NCBI RefSeq assembly: GCF_024763615.1
Contig: NC_077222.1
Span: 62,992,001 to 63,056,000, forward strand
Length of the DNA stretch: 64,000 bases
Source: Phlebotomus papatasi
Lineage: Eukaryota > Arthropoda > Insecta > Diptera > Psychodidae
Reading direction: 5' to 3'
Made by a program: the position numbers and the translations under genes. The notes below the pieces were generated by a model. That model was not told the DNA's origin. It did no database searches and saw only the letters and a list, made by a program, of their open reading frames with translations. Positions 53,425-64,000 of this stretch are shown here, one piece after another (positions within the stretch are counted from its first letter, which is position 1; each line of letters opens with the position of its first letter).

Positions 53425-54537
53425 ATTGCATATTCCCCCCTCCCCCATTTAGAGAAAAAAAAATATTATGAGAGAAGTGTTTTAAAAATAAAAGAAAAAA
53501 TCAGAAGATAAGTCGCATTAGTAAAGAAGTGACGTACAATAAATAAATTAATTTTGAGTGAAGGCAAAACAAAGAAAAAATATTCAATTCGATTACACAA
53601 AAAATACCCACAATTGAGATAAAAAAAAATGAAATTTAAAAAGTTTTACTGTGCAAATCTGTATGTGCATTATTGTAAATTTGTTAAATTTTAAAACAAT
53701 ATTAATTGTAAAATTTATGATTAAAAAAAAGGAATTTGATGCAAAGTCCTTTGAAGAAAAGAATAAAATAAATAAAAAATGGATATTTATAGCTATCAGA
53801 GACAAAAAAAATAACTCCTAATATTAATAATATTTAAAAATGAATAAAAAATAATATGCATTCCAATTTCAATTAACATGAGAAAGAAAATTTTAATGAT
53901 TCTTCGTAGAACAAAAAAAATATTGAGTAGATTTTTGATCGAGTTGATTAAAAATTTGTGTTTAATAAAAAAAACAAGCACAATTTTACTTCATCAAAAA
54001 GAAAAACTCATTTTCGGCACTAAAGTCAAATCTCACTTTGACCAATAAAAAAACAATTCTAGTGAGAAATTTTTAACAAGGTTTTTTTTCAAATCTTCTC
54101 TGTGGTGCTTGGAATTTGTCATTTCATTTTTTTCCTGCATGTCCCCTTTTTCCACTGACTTCCCTTTCCCCTTTTCTTTCAATTTAAAAACCTTTCCTTA
54201 GTGTTTAGAATTTTTTTTTGATGAAAAAAAATATTGTCCTTGATTTATTCATTGAATAAAAAAAAGTGGGGTTTTTTCTGCTAGAATTATTGTTCCAGTA
54301 TTAAAAAAAAATCATTTTTCATGCAATATTGCATTAGATATTGTTCGTTAATTCGTCGATTGTTAAGAAGATTGCATATAAAACAAATTGTAAAAAATTG
54401 TACCATCAGCAAGTGAAGGTAGATGAAAAATTTATTGTGTTGAAGAAACAACGTGAAATAAAATAGACAAAAAAAATACATTTCACCAATTTCTCTTTAT
54501 TTTTCCTCTCAAATCTCGCTCAGAACTTTTGAGTCAT
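53425..54537. other. Convergent 3' UTR region between Vha68 and eIF3f
   Basis: Very AT-rich. Vha68 signals AATAAA at 53538-53543 (114 nt after the stop); eIF3f - strand candidates are TTTATT at 54496-54501 and 54244-54249. Open frames are low-complexity. No repeats with terminal inverted ends were seen. Confidence 0.55.
53538..53543 (+). terminator. Likely Vha68 polyadenylation signal
   Basis: AATAAA repeated as AATAAATAAA shortly after the stop codon. Chosen by position only; other A/T-rich candidates follow. Confidence 0.5.
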
Positions 54538-57500
54538 TTAATTGGAGCAAAGGAAGGGAAGTTTCTCATTGAGTTGCAGCTGAGTCTTGATGAGTTGCGA
54601 CAGAGTCACCACCATCAGCAAGTCCTTGACATTGGAATTGAACATCTGAGCGAATTGATCTGTAGACATATTGGGAACAGAGTGAATCAGGTCCAAAAGG
54701 GCACGTCCGACTGAGTTATCAGCCTGCTGCTTTCCCGACAAGACATCCTCCACATACACCAAAACCTGATCCAACAAACTCAGAAGTTTACTGGCAGCTT
54801 CAGCCACTTGGGCCAGGTCCACCATTGGCTGGACAGCTCGTGATCGGGAAGAATTGGACACGCCGATGGTCTTCTGGCAAAGCTGAAGGCCAACAGTCTG
54901 CAAATTGCATCAATAAATTAGGTGACGCTTCCAAAGAAACCTCCCGCATTGAAATTGTACAAAAACTATGCCATCTTGATCGGACTCAAACTTTGTCAAA
55001 GTATTTTTTGCATTCCCCTTTTGTTCAAAGAGGCATTTAACGTTTTTGAAAGACGCCAAAATTTTTATTGTTTCCAATCGCACATTATTAAATTATTATT
55101 TTTATTAAATTTTTATGGATTTGTTAATATCGCCTTTGGTTTTGTGTGCTCGCTGAAGTCAGTCTGTTTCCTTTATTGTTTTTGTGCATGCAAAATTTTG
55201 TTTTTTTTATTTTCATGTGTATATTAATTTTATGGAAAGTCACTTATTTTTATAATTTGTATAGTACTTAATAATTTAGGTACCGTGGCCAGTGACCGCC
55301 CGGTCAACCTGTCAGAACGATCAAGGGCATATTACACATTATTATAATACTAGCAAAATTTTATGCCCTGAGATCAGGCTCAAAACGCAATGTACATAAA
55401 TTAAATATAAAGGAACTGGTCCAAACTATCGCCAAAGATGAGCCTAAGCCCGATTTAAGCCCGATTGGGATATTATGTAAAAATTACCGAGACTTAAACC
55501 AAAAGGCACTGCCAGTTCTTTCGAAATTAACGATATCCTTCTGAAATTACAAGTTTGATTTTATTTCTCTAAAACGGCTTAACTGAAACGATCTTAATGA
55601 AATTCGGGTCGCGCTCGATGTATAACTAAAGCTTTAACCCCTTTAATCAATGGCAATGGCCTCAATTTTTACCTCCAATTAAAGGGTCGTCTTTAAAGGG
55701 TTAAGTAAGTTAAGAATCAAGATTTCAAGATTATCCACAATTGACGAAATGTCAGTTCTGACAAATCGTCAGTTAAATCAGCATTTGTCGTAACTTCATT
55801 TTTGCGATTTTGAGATAATATACATATTTGGAATCGGCGTAATTTTGTTTATTAAACGCACTTGAGAAAAAGAAACTTTTATATGCCCATTAAAAATTAT
55901 TTTAAACAAAAATTATCGTAAGTGCCCTTAATTAATAAAAATTTATCAGAATTTGTCGTAACTTCCATTTTTGGGGAAGTTACAAGTTTTCATACAAAAT
56001 TTTCTTTAATCAGCATTTGCCGTAACTTCTTTTACTCGTTTGCGAGGCTTTTGTAATTTGCAGCAAAAATGTAACATTTCTCATTAAAACGTCCACAAAC
56101 TCTTCCAAATATCCAAAGACAGTGAGAATAATGCAACATTAAATCTTTTTAATTCAATATTTCTGAAAAAAAGTAAGAAAAAACCCTTCCCATCTGTCAT
56201 TAATTCAAAACAAAACAAGCGACGCGGCGAACAAAATTTATTCAATAAAATTTATGAAATAAAAGCTTTTAGGGGCAGGGATAAGAGTTTAATTGATTAA
56301 TTTAGTCAAATAAAGGCCCTGATTATCACTAAAATAATTCAAATTTATATAATGTATTTTAGAAAATTGTCCTAATTTCCAAAATCTCCACACACATTGG
56401 AAGTTACGGCTTTATAAACGATGGAAGTTACGATAAAATATTATTGTGTTTCTTCTAACATATTTCTCAATATCTCAGCTTTTAAATAATTTTTGAAAGT
56501 GATTGAACAGAATTCTGTTCGCTTGGTACGTAATCCCAAGAATTGTGTTTATGCACAGAGAGCGACAATCAGAACAAGTGATTCCCAACCACAATTTTAA
56601 CCCAATGTAGAGACTGGAAAAAATCCTGTCTCCACCCGGGATCGAACTGGGGTCTTTTCGCTGTCTAGGCGAATGCTCTACCAACTGAGCTATGGGGACA
56701 CACTGGCTCTGACTGTCTTTTTGCCACTGATCTTGATTAATTGCCAACGTGCATTTCAACTCGTTTTCGACTCGTACCACAAGTCTTGCCAATAATAATA
56801 TTTATATTTATATAATTTATATAATATAATTTAAATAATGTTATTAAGATTTTCTTAAGTTAAACAACAGTTTATTAGTGCCACTTTTATTATTTTGGCT
56901 CAAAAGTATCGTATTCGGGGCTCATTTTTAAGAAAAATAAAGCTCAACTGAAAATTTCGTCTCCTAAAAAGTTGTCAAAAGGAAGTTACGACAAATGCTG
57001 ATTTAACTGACGAAATATCTTTATTTTTCTTCTAAATTTGTTGAAATATCGTCATATAAATTAGGAACATTAATTATAGGCTTTAAGAAAACTTAATCGT
57101 AAATACAGGAAATGCAAATAAAATTTTTGGCCTGTGATAAACCCAGAAATATTTATGCAAGATGTGATGCTTCTGCAGATATTCTCAAATTGTTGTACTG
57201 CAATGCGTACGTCTACAAATATGTACCTTTTCGATTAAATTACAATACCAAACACAGTATTTTGATAAGTAATTCTCTTTTTGGTCAATCTTTTATAGAT
57301 ATATTCTTCATCAAGAAAGATTTCTGCATGAAACTCTTCAAATTGTTTGTATCTTGAGAATTCCAAGAACCTCCGAGAGATTCTTGGAATTATTTCAAGA
57401 AAACAAGAAATTTGACGTTTTGAACTCTTGAAATATTGATTCCAGAATGGCAAATCTTAAAATCTACACGGTTTGTATCTTGGATTTTAAGATATCTAGT

Positions 57501-60500
57501 TATTTGACAGACTTAATCTTCATTTTTTGATTTCAGAATACCGAAATCTTAAAATTTTCTCTATCTTTGTCTCAGAATTAAGGCTGATATACTAAAAATA
57601 ATGGGGATAGAATGTCCAATTTGCTCCTTATAGATTTATAAACAATTTTTTTCATAAGGAAAAAAATATCTGTTATGGGGCCGCGGAGCCATTCAAATGG
57701 GTAAAAATTTTCATGCAAGCTTTGGTCAAGGGAAAATAAAGAAATTTTCATTTTTCCTGCAACCATTTTAGAACTATTATAAAGAAGAATGGGCAAAAGT
57801 GGTTTAGGGTCGAATGATCTGACCTGTTCGACAGGGAACCCCTATTGATACTCTTGCCAAAGTGTAGAAATTTATTTAATGTATCTAACAAAATGTAAGT
57901 ATATCATGTTTTGTTCATTAATCTACAATTTTCGATAAGGATAGGTTTTTAAATTTCCTATTCCAAATGATATATGAGTATGGTGTCAATAGGGAGTTCC
58001 TAAATTGTCAATAGGTGTTCCTTTCTCCCTATAAAATTAGGTACAGTGTGGAGGGATAATAACATACTAAATTTCTGTGTACAACTGTTCTGGAGTAATA
58101 TGCCAAAATAGTATTTTTCGAAGGGATAAAAGCGTTTTAACAAAAACTCCCGGCGAATATCGTCATGGGTCTCAGCAATTTTTCATTCTACACCATTGCT
58201 TTATATATGGAAATTCTAGGAAATGTAGGAAAATAATTTTTGAACTGTCATCTTAATGAACTCAAAATATAGATAAAAATGTTAATTACGACGGAAGATA
58301 TAGGCCGGCCAATGTTCAAATTTCGAATCAGGACCAGTTTTTTTTCGATAAAAGAAAAAACTTAAGATTCCCGACCTCCTTGACCAAAGCTGTAAAGGGA
58401 TCAAAAAAAATTCCTAAAATGGCTCTAGCTCTGGTTTTAAGATCTTGTGAAATTCTACATCTCTTCTTAATACCGGAAGTTCGTAAAAATACCGCTAGAA
58501 AAGGTATTACAGTGGGACCTCGATAGAGTCAACAAATTATTTCCAGACCTGTTGACTCTATTGGATTCGTTGACTCAATTGGAGTCCGATAAAACTTAAA
58601 TAAAATGTGAAGTTTAAATTTTAAAGAAAATGTGGAAATCAGGGTCGTATTAATAATCTTCCATTTGACTTATGGGTGCTCATACGAAGACTCCAAGTCA
58701 ATATCTTTAACCATTCAGCACTTTAATCTTAAATGTACAAAAAAGGACGCTTTAACCGTTTTTTTTTGCTGACCATTTTTATTTTTGTGTCGCTTATTTT
58801 GTTTTTGATCCAAATTTTCTTAAATTAAAAATGTAACTTAAAATTAATTTAGACGTTTTCTTTGGAAGGGTAATTTTTATGGTCGTTTATCCATGTAGTA
58901 CGTAGTACATCTTTTTTTAAACAAGTAAGTTCTTTAAAAAGTTTGAATAAATTTAGAAAAAGTTTCTTCACTATGTTGTACTCAAAATATATAGCATCCT
59001 GTACGTTTTTCCTTACATTACAAATTTCCTTATATTGCGGTTATACGCTTAATCAAAAAATCTTAAGACAAGAGAAAAAAGACAAGAGAACCTTCAATCG
59101 GTCAAAACGCTTAAAATCACGAAAAGAAAATTATTTTGTTGAAAAATTATTACATGGTTAATATACGAATTTTATCATAATATTACCATGTAGGGGAAAG
59201 TGGTCTGCCTTTGAACGAAAAATGATGTTCAAAATTTGAGATTTTTTTCAGAGTAAACTACAACATGAGTTTTACTTTGCACTACACCAAAAAAATCTCT
59301 TGTTCATTAAGCTTCTATGCTTACCCCATTCAGGACTCGCAAGTCCTCAGTTTTTCCTGGTGAGGAACTTGAAAATGTGATGTCGATATATTCAAAGGCA
59401 GCCTGCATGGTCTGCCTTTGAATGTGGTTAGGCAGCCTTTGAATCTTAATTTTTCACTGAGAATATTAGGGCTGTAACATTAAACGGCCCATAATTGATT
59501 AGCATGAACCCTAATGCACTCAATAAAACCACCACTGTAGTCAAAAGTCATTATACAACAACATTTATTACATTTTTCTGAAGCTCTGTTTTTCACTTGA
59601 AAATTTGTAATAAAACGCAATTGAAGTTGACAATTGTCAGTTTGAAACATCCTGGCCGGAGCAAGATAGCATGTTATAAGTATTTGTATGACATTCGTCA
59701 GACCAAAGTAGGAGTTCTATTCTGCTCCCGGACAGGAAGCTGTCAGATGTTTCAATGTATGGAAAAAGAGGATTCAAAGGCACACAACATTAAGATTCAA
59801 AGGCTGCCGCAGAGCAATATTTGCAAACTTTTATCACCCACAAAAATTGTCTCATCTGAATCAAAATGTATTTGGAGAAATACCATCCAAGAATAACCTT
59901 CTATGATTCACAATAGAAGATTTGTTCGAAAAATTATTTTGATCATGAAAAAACACATGAATTGTGGAACATCAAAATTACAGTTTAGAGCTCAGTGTCG
60001 TTTTTTTGCCCTAGCACCTAGAAAATAAGAGCTAGGGTCTGCATTTTCTGATGACTTGTGAGGATTATGAATAACTATCTAATAGTTAATAGAAAAGAAT
60101 TTATGCTTTAAAGAGAACTGAAAAAATTACGATATTCAAAGGCTGCCGCATTCAAAGGCAGACCACTTTCCCCTACTTACATAAATATTTTTCTTTTGTT
60201 AAAAACGTTACATTGATACACCAAAAAATCATATAATATTATTAGTTCAATGATAAAGGAAAAGTTGACTCTATCGGAGTCCGTAGACTAAAAAATAGCT
60301 ATTGACTTTATTGAAGATTGACTCTATCGAGGTCCCACTAAATGTATAAAAATCCAATTTTATACATTTCTTAACTTAAGGCTCTATGGAACGTATCGAA
60401 CTAGAACTTTAAAATGTTACAGTTGGACCTTAGACCTTTCTATTAAAACAAAACTTGACCTCTTTCGATCTCTCTGACCCGAGCTATGAAGCGTTTAAAA

Positions 60501-61411
60501 TGAAAATTTTAAAATGGTCATTAACTCTGGTCCTAATGCTCGGAAGTTCAAGATATTGGATGATTTGGAAAGGTTTTATGCTAAAACTCTTGAAAACACC
60601 GCAAATTCAGAATTTTTATCGAAGGGCCGGAATGCGTGCAAATTCGATTGTAAGTTGAATTCTGATATAAATTTCACAGAACATTTATCTTTATGCACTC
60701 TAAAACTTCAATATTGAATAGAAACTACGAATTCCTATGTGGTTCACGTAAGAATCTCACATACAATGGGCTTATTAAACCTTTTTAATTACTGTGAACT
60801 TACCTCTGGAGCATAACTGGTGATTTCAATGTTGATGGGCGTGAACATGTTGCCAGTTTTCCCTCCAGGCACTCCCAGAGACACGCAAACGAACGCCTTG
60901 AGACCCATCCGGCCTCCCTGGAGCGAAGTATCCACTGTCACATGAACCGGATTGTTGCACTCCCTGGAGTAATACTCATGAATCACAGAACTGTGATTCG
61001 TCACTTCATTCCCAGTTGCCCACCAGCCTGCAAAATACATCCTGTGTTAAGTTACTAGAACCAGTACCCTGACCAGAAAGTCTCCTTACCAACGATGTTC
61101 TCTGAGGCATTCACTCTCCGATTGAGATCATACACTTCATGGGCATAGCCCAGTTCTGCCTCCACTTGGTCGTCATGCTCCTTGTGTGGGACACAGAAGC
61201 AGTTTGATACCTCAACAATTCCCTTGTCTGCATTTCCTGGAAGCACAAAATATGCCTTTTACTAGGTATTTCAGCCGGAAAAGCCCCAAAATATGTTCTA
61301 ACCTAAAAGGGTTCCGATGACACGTTGGGAATCTGCATTCCTCCGTTCATACGCATCAACTATCTGATACAGCACCACCGGATGGACGCGTACAGTTAAA
61401 TTCAGAGCCAT
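54538..61411 (-). CDS. eIF3f: Eukaryotic translation initiation factor 3 subunit F
   Basis: MPN-domain subunit of the eIF3 complex, which binds the 40S ribosome during translation initiation. Coding exons on the - strand: 61411-61303, 61236-61090, 61027-60804, 54897-54538; the frame closes at each junction, giving 279 residues. MALNLTVRVHPVVLYQIVD is the family N-terminus, the MPN core follows (VIGTLLG, VEVSNCFCVPHKE, GWWATGNEVTNHSSVIHEYY), and the C-terminal helices (LLMVVTLSQLIKTQLQLNEKL) contact other eIF3 subunits. The catalytic JAMM zinc ligands of active MPN+ enzymes are not recognisable, as is usual for eIF3f. The last intron (54898-60803, 5.9 kb) is much larger than the others (66 and 62 nt) and full of transposons. 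Divergent from ASNSD1. Confidence 0.95.
55638..55700. mobile_element. 63-bp piggyBac-like MITE remnant
   Basis: CCCTTTAATCAATGG near the left end and CGTCTTTAAAGGG at the right, flanked by TTAA (55634-55637 and 55701-55704). It is a strongly shortened relative of the CCCTTTAA family. Confidence 0.5.
55766..57013. mobile_element. 1.25-kb element with a perfect 32-bp inverted repeat
   Basis: 55766-55797 (TCGTCAGTTAAATCAGC, then ATTTGTCGTAACTTC) is the exact inverse of 56982-57013. The phrase GTCGTAACTTC or its inverse GAAGTTACG recurs at about 55950, 56005, 56400, 56425 and 56980, so the ends and interior share a repeated motif. A tRNA-like SINE (56480-56703) lies inside. No open frame. Confidence 0.7.
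56628..56699 (-). repeat. tRNA-like head of a SINE (cloverleaf, AGA loop)
   Basis: The - strand folds as a cloverleaf. Acceptor GTCCCCA/TGGAGAC has one mismatch, D arm is GCTC...GAGC, anticodon arm is TTCGC-CTAGACA-GCGAA, and T arm is CCCAG-TTCGATC-CCGGG with one mismatch. The anticodon would be AGA (serine), but there is no long variable arm, which serine tRNAs have. The - strand continues for about 150 nt with a body (to about 56480). A SINE is more likely than a functional tRNA gene. Confidence 0.55.
58511..60339. mobile_element. Tc1/mariner pogo-like element with nested insertion
   Basis: Left end AGTGGGACCTCGATAGAGTC and right end GACTCTATCGAGGTCCCACT are inverted; a second GTTGACTC block lies just inside the left end. 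The CAGTGGGACCTCG-type terminus resembles those of pogo/Tigger elements (recalled). 985 bp at 59191-60175 are a separate insertion. The rest (about 840 bp) has only a short basic frame (58943-59161) with no recognised domain. Confidence 0.7.
59191..60175. mobile_element. TAGGGGAAAGTGG element nested in the pogo-like element
   Basis: Starts TAGGGGAAAGTGGTCTGCC and ends GGCAGACCACTTTCCCCTA. The words CTGCCTTTGAA and GGCAGCCTTTGAATC and their inverses recur at both ends (59206, 59410, 59432, 60137, 60150). A 99-residue frame at 59597-59896 is unrecognised. It is a longer member of the family of 6981-7199 and 31349-31556. Confidence 0.75.
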
Positions 61412-61616
61412 GGTGTATGAAAAAACTCTATTTTGCACTAGAAATGGGGAAAAATCAGGATTTTCCAGAAAATAATAAAAATGATAGCGTGGTAGTCAGC
61501 GCACACTGCGGTCGTGGACGGAAATAGAATTTTAGACGAGTTTTTTTTTGGTCGAAATGTCATGTGGCTTTGGGGGCGCAAATTGTGTTTTGTTTTGTTG
61601 TGATTTTTCTAGTAAA
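61412..61616. promoter_or_regulatory. Shared divergent promoter of eIF3f and ASNSD1
   Basis: Only 205 bp separate the two start codons, so both 5' leaders and promoters must lie here or overlap the first exons. The centre (61485-61525) is less AT-rich, with GCGCACACTGCGG and GTCGTGGACGG. No TATA box is evident. An ATG at 61557 is in frame with the ASNSD1 start 60 nt downstream. Confidence 0.6.
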
Positions 61617-63428
61617 ATGTGTGGGATTTTCTGCCTCTTTTCCCGGAACAGGGATTGGGTGATTCCTCAAGAACATCTTCTAAATTTCGTGAGTATTTTT
61701 TTGAGAGTCTTTTTCTCAATAGTTTGTGGCAATCTCATGGTTTATTTTGCAGTATCGAGAGCACTTTAGAGATGTACTTCATCACCGAGGCCCAGACTGT
61801 GAGGGCTTTTGCTATGCCCCGGGAATCTTCTTTGCAGCTCATGTTCTGTGGCATCAAGGGAGTAGGATGTGTAGTCAACCTATTGAGGATGACCATGGGA
61901 TACTTCTCTTCAACGGGGATCTTTTTATGGACGATGTAAAAGAAGCAGAGAGCAGTGATACTTCCTGGCTCTTTGAATCCCTCTGCAGATGTTCGGTAAG
62001 GTTTGAATAATCAGGGAAATATCATAGAATCTGCAATTCTTGTCTACTTTTCAGAGTTCTGAAGATGTAAGAGACCTTCTTAAGACCTTAACTGGTCCAT
62101 TCTGCTTCATATTCTACCAGAAATCCTCGAAAACTTTGTTCATCTTGCGAGATGCGTTGGGGAGAAATTCCTTGCTTTTGGGAATCGGGGAGGATTCTCT
62201 TATTCTTACCAGTGCCGGAGGGAAGCTCTCAGGGTACAATCTAGTGGAAGTGCCTCCTTTAGGACTGTATGAAATGCATTTCAATGGAGATATCAAGGTA
62301 ACGTTCTGGGATGAAAGAATGAGTCAGACAAGTTACTTCCAAAAAGAGGAAGCTTTCCTGAAAAATCTTTTGCTAAGCAATGGGATAAATTACTCCAGCA
62401 CTAAGGATTTTATCAGTCCTTCCTGGCTAGAATTCAATCCTTCAGGATGCAATTATACTTTCAAGGAGATTTTCGAAGAATTTTCCAAGGAGTCTCCAGA
62501 AAAGCTTCTTCAGAAAGCTCAATCCTCAATGAAATTTGTGATAGAAAGATTGATAACGTTGCTAGAGAATTCTGTCAAGGACAGGGTTGCTTCCACAGTC
62601 ACTAGATGCAGGGATTGCTTAAAAGACAAAGAAGAACTTCCCTGCAATCATTCGAGAGTTGGGATTCTCTTCTCAGGCGGCATTGATTGCACAATCCTGG
62701 CGATATTGTCAGACAAATTCATTCCCAGGGAATCCCCAATTGATCTCCTGAACGTAGCTTTTGAGAAATCTCAAGGGAAAGCCATTGATTGGAACGTTCC
62801 AGACAGGTTGAGCGCCAAAGAGGCTTTTGAGGAACTCCAAAGAATCTGTCCTGATAGATCCTGGAATCTTGTGGAAGTCAACGTGACCAAGGAAGAGAAG
62901 ATAAAATACCTGACCAAGGAGATATCTCACTTGATTCATCCCCGGAATACCGTTCTCGATGAGTCTCTGGGAGTTGCTCTCTGGTTCGCTGCTCGAGAGA
63001 GCCGTTCCTGTCGTGTCCTTCTGATTGGATCTGGGGCAGATGAACTTTTTGGCGGATACACACGCCATAGGCTGGCATTTGATCGTGGCGGAGAGGAAGC
63101 TCTCAAGCAAGAATTGGCAGATGATTGGGCTCGCTTGCCGAGTCGCAATCTGGCTAGAGATGATCGGGTCATCTGCGATCATGGAGTTACTCAGAGATCG
63201 CCATTCATTGAAGAGAATCTCGTGAGTTTTCTGCTTCAATTGGATCCCCTGCAGAAATGTTATCCGCCCCTCGGGCCAGGGATTGGGGACAAGACTCTTC
63301 TCAGGGTTTGTGGATATCACCTTGGACTCACACAGACAGCCTGGAGAACCAAGAAGGCCCTTCAATTCGGCTCAAGAGTCGCTAATAGCCAGCAGAATGC
63401 AAATGATATCTCAGAATTTCTCTCTTGA
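61617..63428 (+). CDS. ASNSD1: Asparagine synthetase domain-containing protein 1
   Basis: Class-II glutamine amidotransferase / asparagine-synthase-like protein of uncertain activity, orthologue type of human ASNSD1 and Drosophila CG17486. Coding exons: 61617-61688, 61753-61995, 62055-63428, all phase 0, giving 562 residues. The start was chosen because MCGIF places the family's nucleophilic Cys at residue 2; an in-frame ATG at 61557 would add 20 residues and bury it. The glutaminase domain covers about residues 1-200 (HRGPD at about 36-40). The ATP-pyrophosphatase P-loop LFSGGID has Ser312, and LIGSGADELFGGYTRH follows about 120 residues later. Both motifs are intact. The start of the final exon also carries VRDLLKTLTGPFCFIFY. 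Probable AATAAA at 63496-63501. Confidence 0.95.
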
Positions 63429-63495
63429 ATCTTGATTTGGGATAAAAAGCGAGTCTTGACTTCTTCATGTCCAGAAATAGACAATACAGATAGGT

Positions 63496-63501
63496 AATAA
63501 A
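63496..63501 (+). terminator. Likely ASNSD1 polyadenylation signal
   Basis: AATAAA 68 nt downstream of the stop codon. Positional inference. Confidence 0.55.
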
Positions 63502-63862
63502 ATTACTTGAAAAAATCAAGACATACCTTGTAATTTACTTTTCGAACTCCACTGCGAGGACAATATCCCTAGTTTTTTGAGTTATATAATTTCGATTGTC
63601 CGTCTGTCCATCTTGCCCTCGCCAGCTCTAGAGGCCAAACGGTTAGAGATAAGGGCTTGGTACTTTCGAGAACCCCCGCAAATGTCAGAAGGGCGTGTAT
63701 AATGTACTTCTCTGGTTGGGGTTTTTTTTTACTTTTCTATAAGCAATATCAATATTGATATTGCTTTCGAGGAGTATCAGTAAAACATTCTTGAGAAAGC
63801 CACGAACAAAATTTAGCACAACTTACGCTTAACATGATTTCACTTGTATGTAATACACTGAT
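63502..63862. other. Intergenic DNA with a dispersed repeat motif
   Basis: Around 63600-63690 lies the GTCCGTCTGTCC and CTCTAGAGGCCAAACGG motif block also present near 5250, 16990 and 31640. Positions 63735-63765 hold a small hairpin (GCAATATCAATATTGATATTGC). No gene. Confidence 0.45.
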
Positions 63863-63995
63863 AGCTTCAACACGAAAATGTTAAAATTGCAAATAAAGAG
63901 CGCACAGTTTCAGCACAAAACGGTTAAAATTGAATATAAAATCCTCACAGCTTTCAAACGAAACGTTTAGCAATTTAGATCGTTATTACGAGGAT
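63863..63995 (+). repeat. About 43-bp imperfect tandem repeat, three units
   Basis: Units begin GCTTCAACACGAAAA (63863), GTTTCAGCACAAAAC (63907) and GCTTTCAAACGAAAC (63950), each followed in the first two by GTTAAAATTG. The array may run past the window end. Confidence 0.55.
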
Positions 63996-64000
63996 TCAGT

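Larger units (their letters stand above)
54898..60803 (-). other. eIF3f intron 3 (5.9 kb)
   Basis: On the - strand, donor GTAAGT after codon 160 and acceptor AATTTGCAG. Contents: a mini element 55638-55700, an inverted-repeat element 55766-57013 with a tRNA-like SINE head, a pogo-like element 58511-60339 with a nested element, and dispersed-repeat pieces at 58290-58510 and 60400-60650. The stretch 57014-58289 showed no gene or element. Confidence 0.6.

Noticed and set aside
54529..54714. + strand frame over the eIF3f last exon
   Set aside because: Shadow of the - strand eIF3f coding sequence.
62709..63365. 218-residue - strand frame
   Set aside because: Antisense shadow of the long ASNSD1 final exon.

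Overview
The window is nuclear DNA of an insect, most likely a dipteran. It is AT-rich, with small conserved coding exons, consensus GT-AG introns and abundant short non-autonomous transposons. The five proteins look closest to dipteran orthologues (compared from memory, not by search). A lower dipteran such as a sand fly is a guess.

Five protein-coding genes can be assembled exon by exon. (1) Hormone-sensitive lipase, + strand, 7913-33088, eight coding exons, 891 residues. (2) N-alpha-acetyltransferase 50 (san/Naa50), - strand, 34647-33844, three coding exons, 187 residues; the first coding exon holds only 8 nt. (3) V-ATPase catalytic subunit A (Vha68), + strand, 40213-53424, six coding exons, 614 residues. 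(4) Translation initiation factor eIF3 subunit F, - strand, 61411-54538, four coding exons, 279 residues. (5) Asparagine synthetase domain-containing protein (ASNSD1/CG17486 type), + strand, 61617-63428, three coding exons, 562 residues. All reading frames close across every junction, and all five genes look intact. Hsl/san and Vha68/eIF3f are convergent pairs; san/Vha68 and eIF3f/ASNSD1 are divergent, the last pair sharing a 205-bp gap. The genes are metabolic and housekeeping and do not form a pathway.

Most of the rest is transposon debris in introns and intergenic DNA. It includes non-LTR retrotransposon tails (about 1.0-4.8, 23.0 and 27.0 kb), a broken mariner-superfamily transposase (36.2-37.1 kb), a tRNA-derived SINE with target duplication (39.07 kb), a second tRNA-like SINE head (56.6 kb), and several MITE families. 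Two families are tied to a TA target by empty-site comparison inside the window, one to TTAA (piggyBac-like), and one to a probable 4-bp ATAT duplication. Insertions within insertions give a relative chronology.

The most striking objects are a roughly 4.3-kb, almost perfect palindrome in Hsl intron 2 (arms 12325-13903 and 15028-16609) whose spacer is itself a diverged repeat that switches strand; a 17/34-bp minisatellite in a Vha68 intron (48755-49547) with relatives at two or three other sites; and a TTAA-flanked element (51327-52284) carrying three copies of one 16-bp palindrome. No CRISPR, rRNA or convincing functional tRNA gene was seen.
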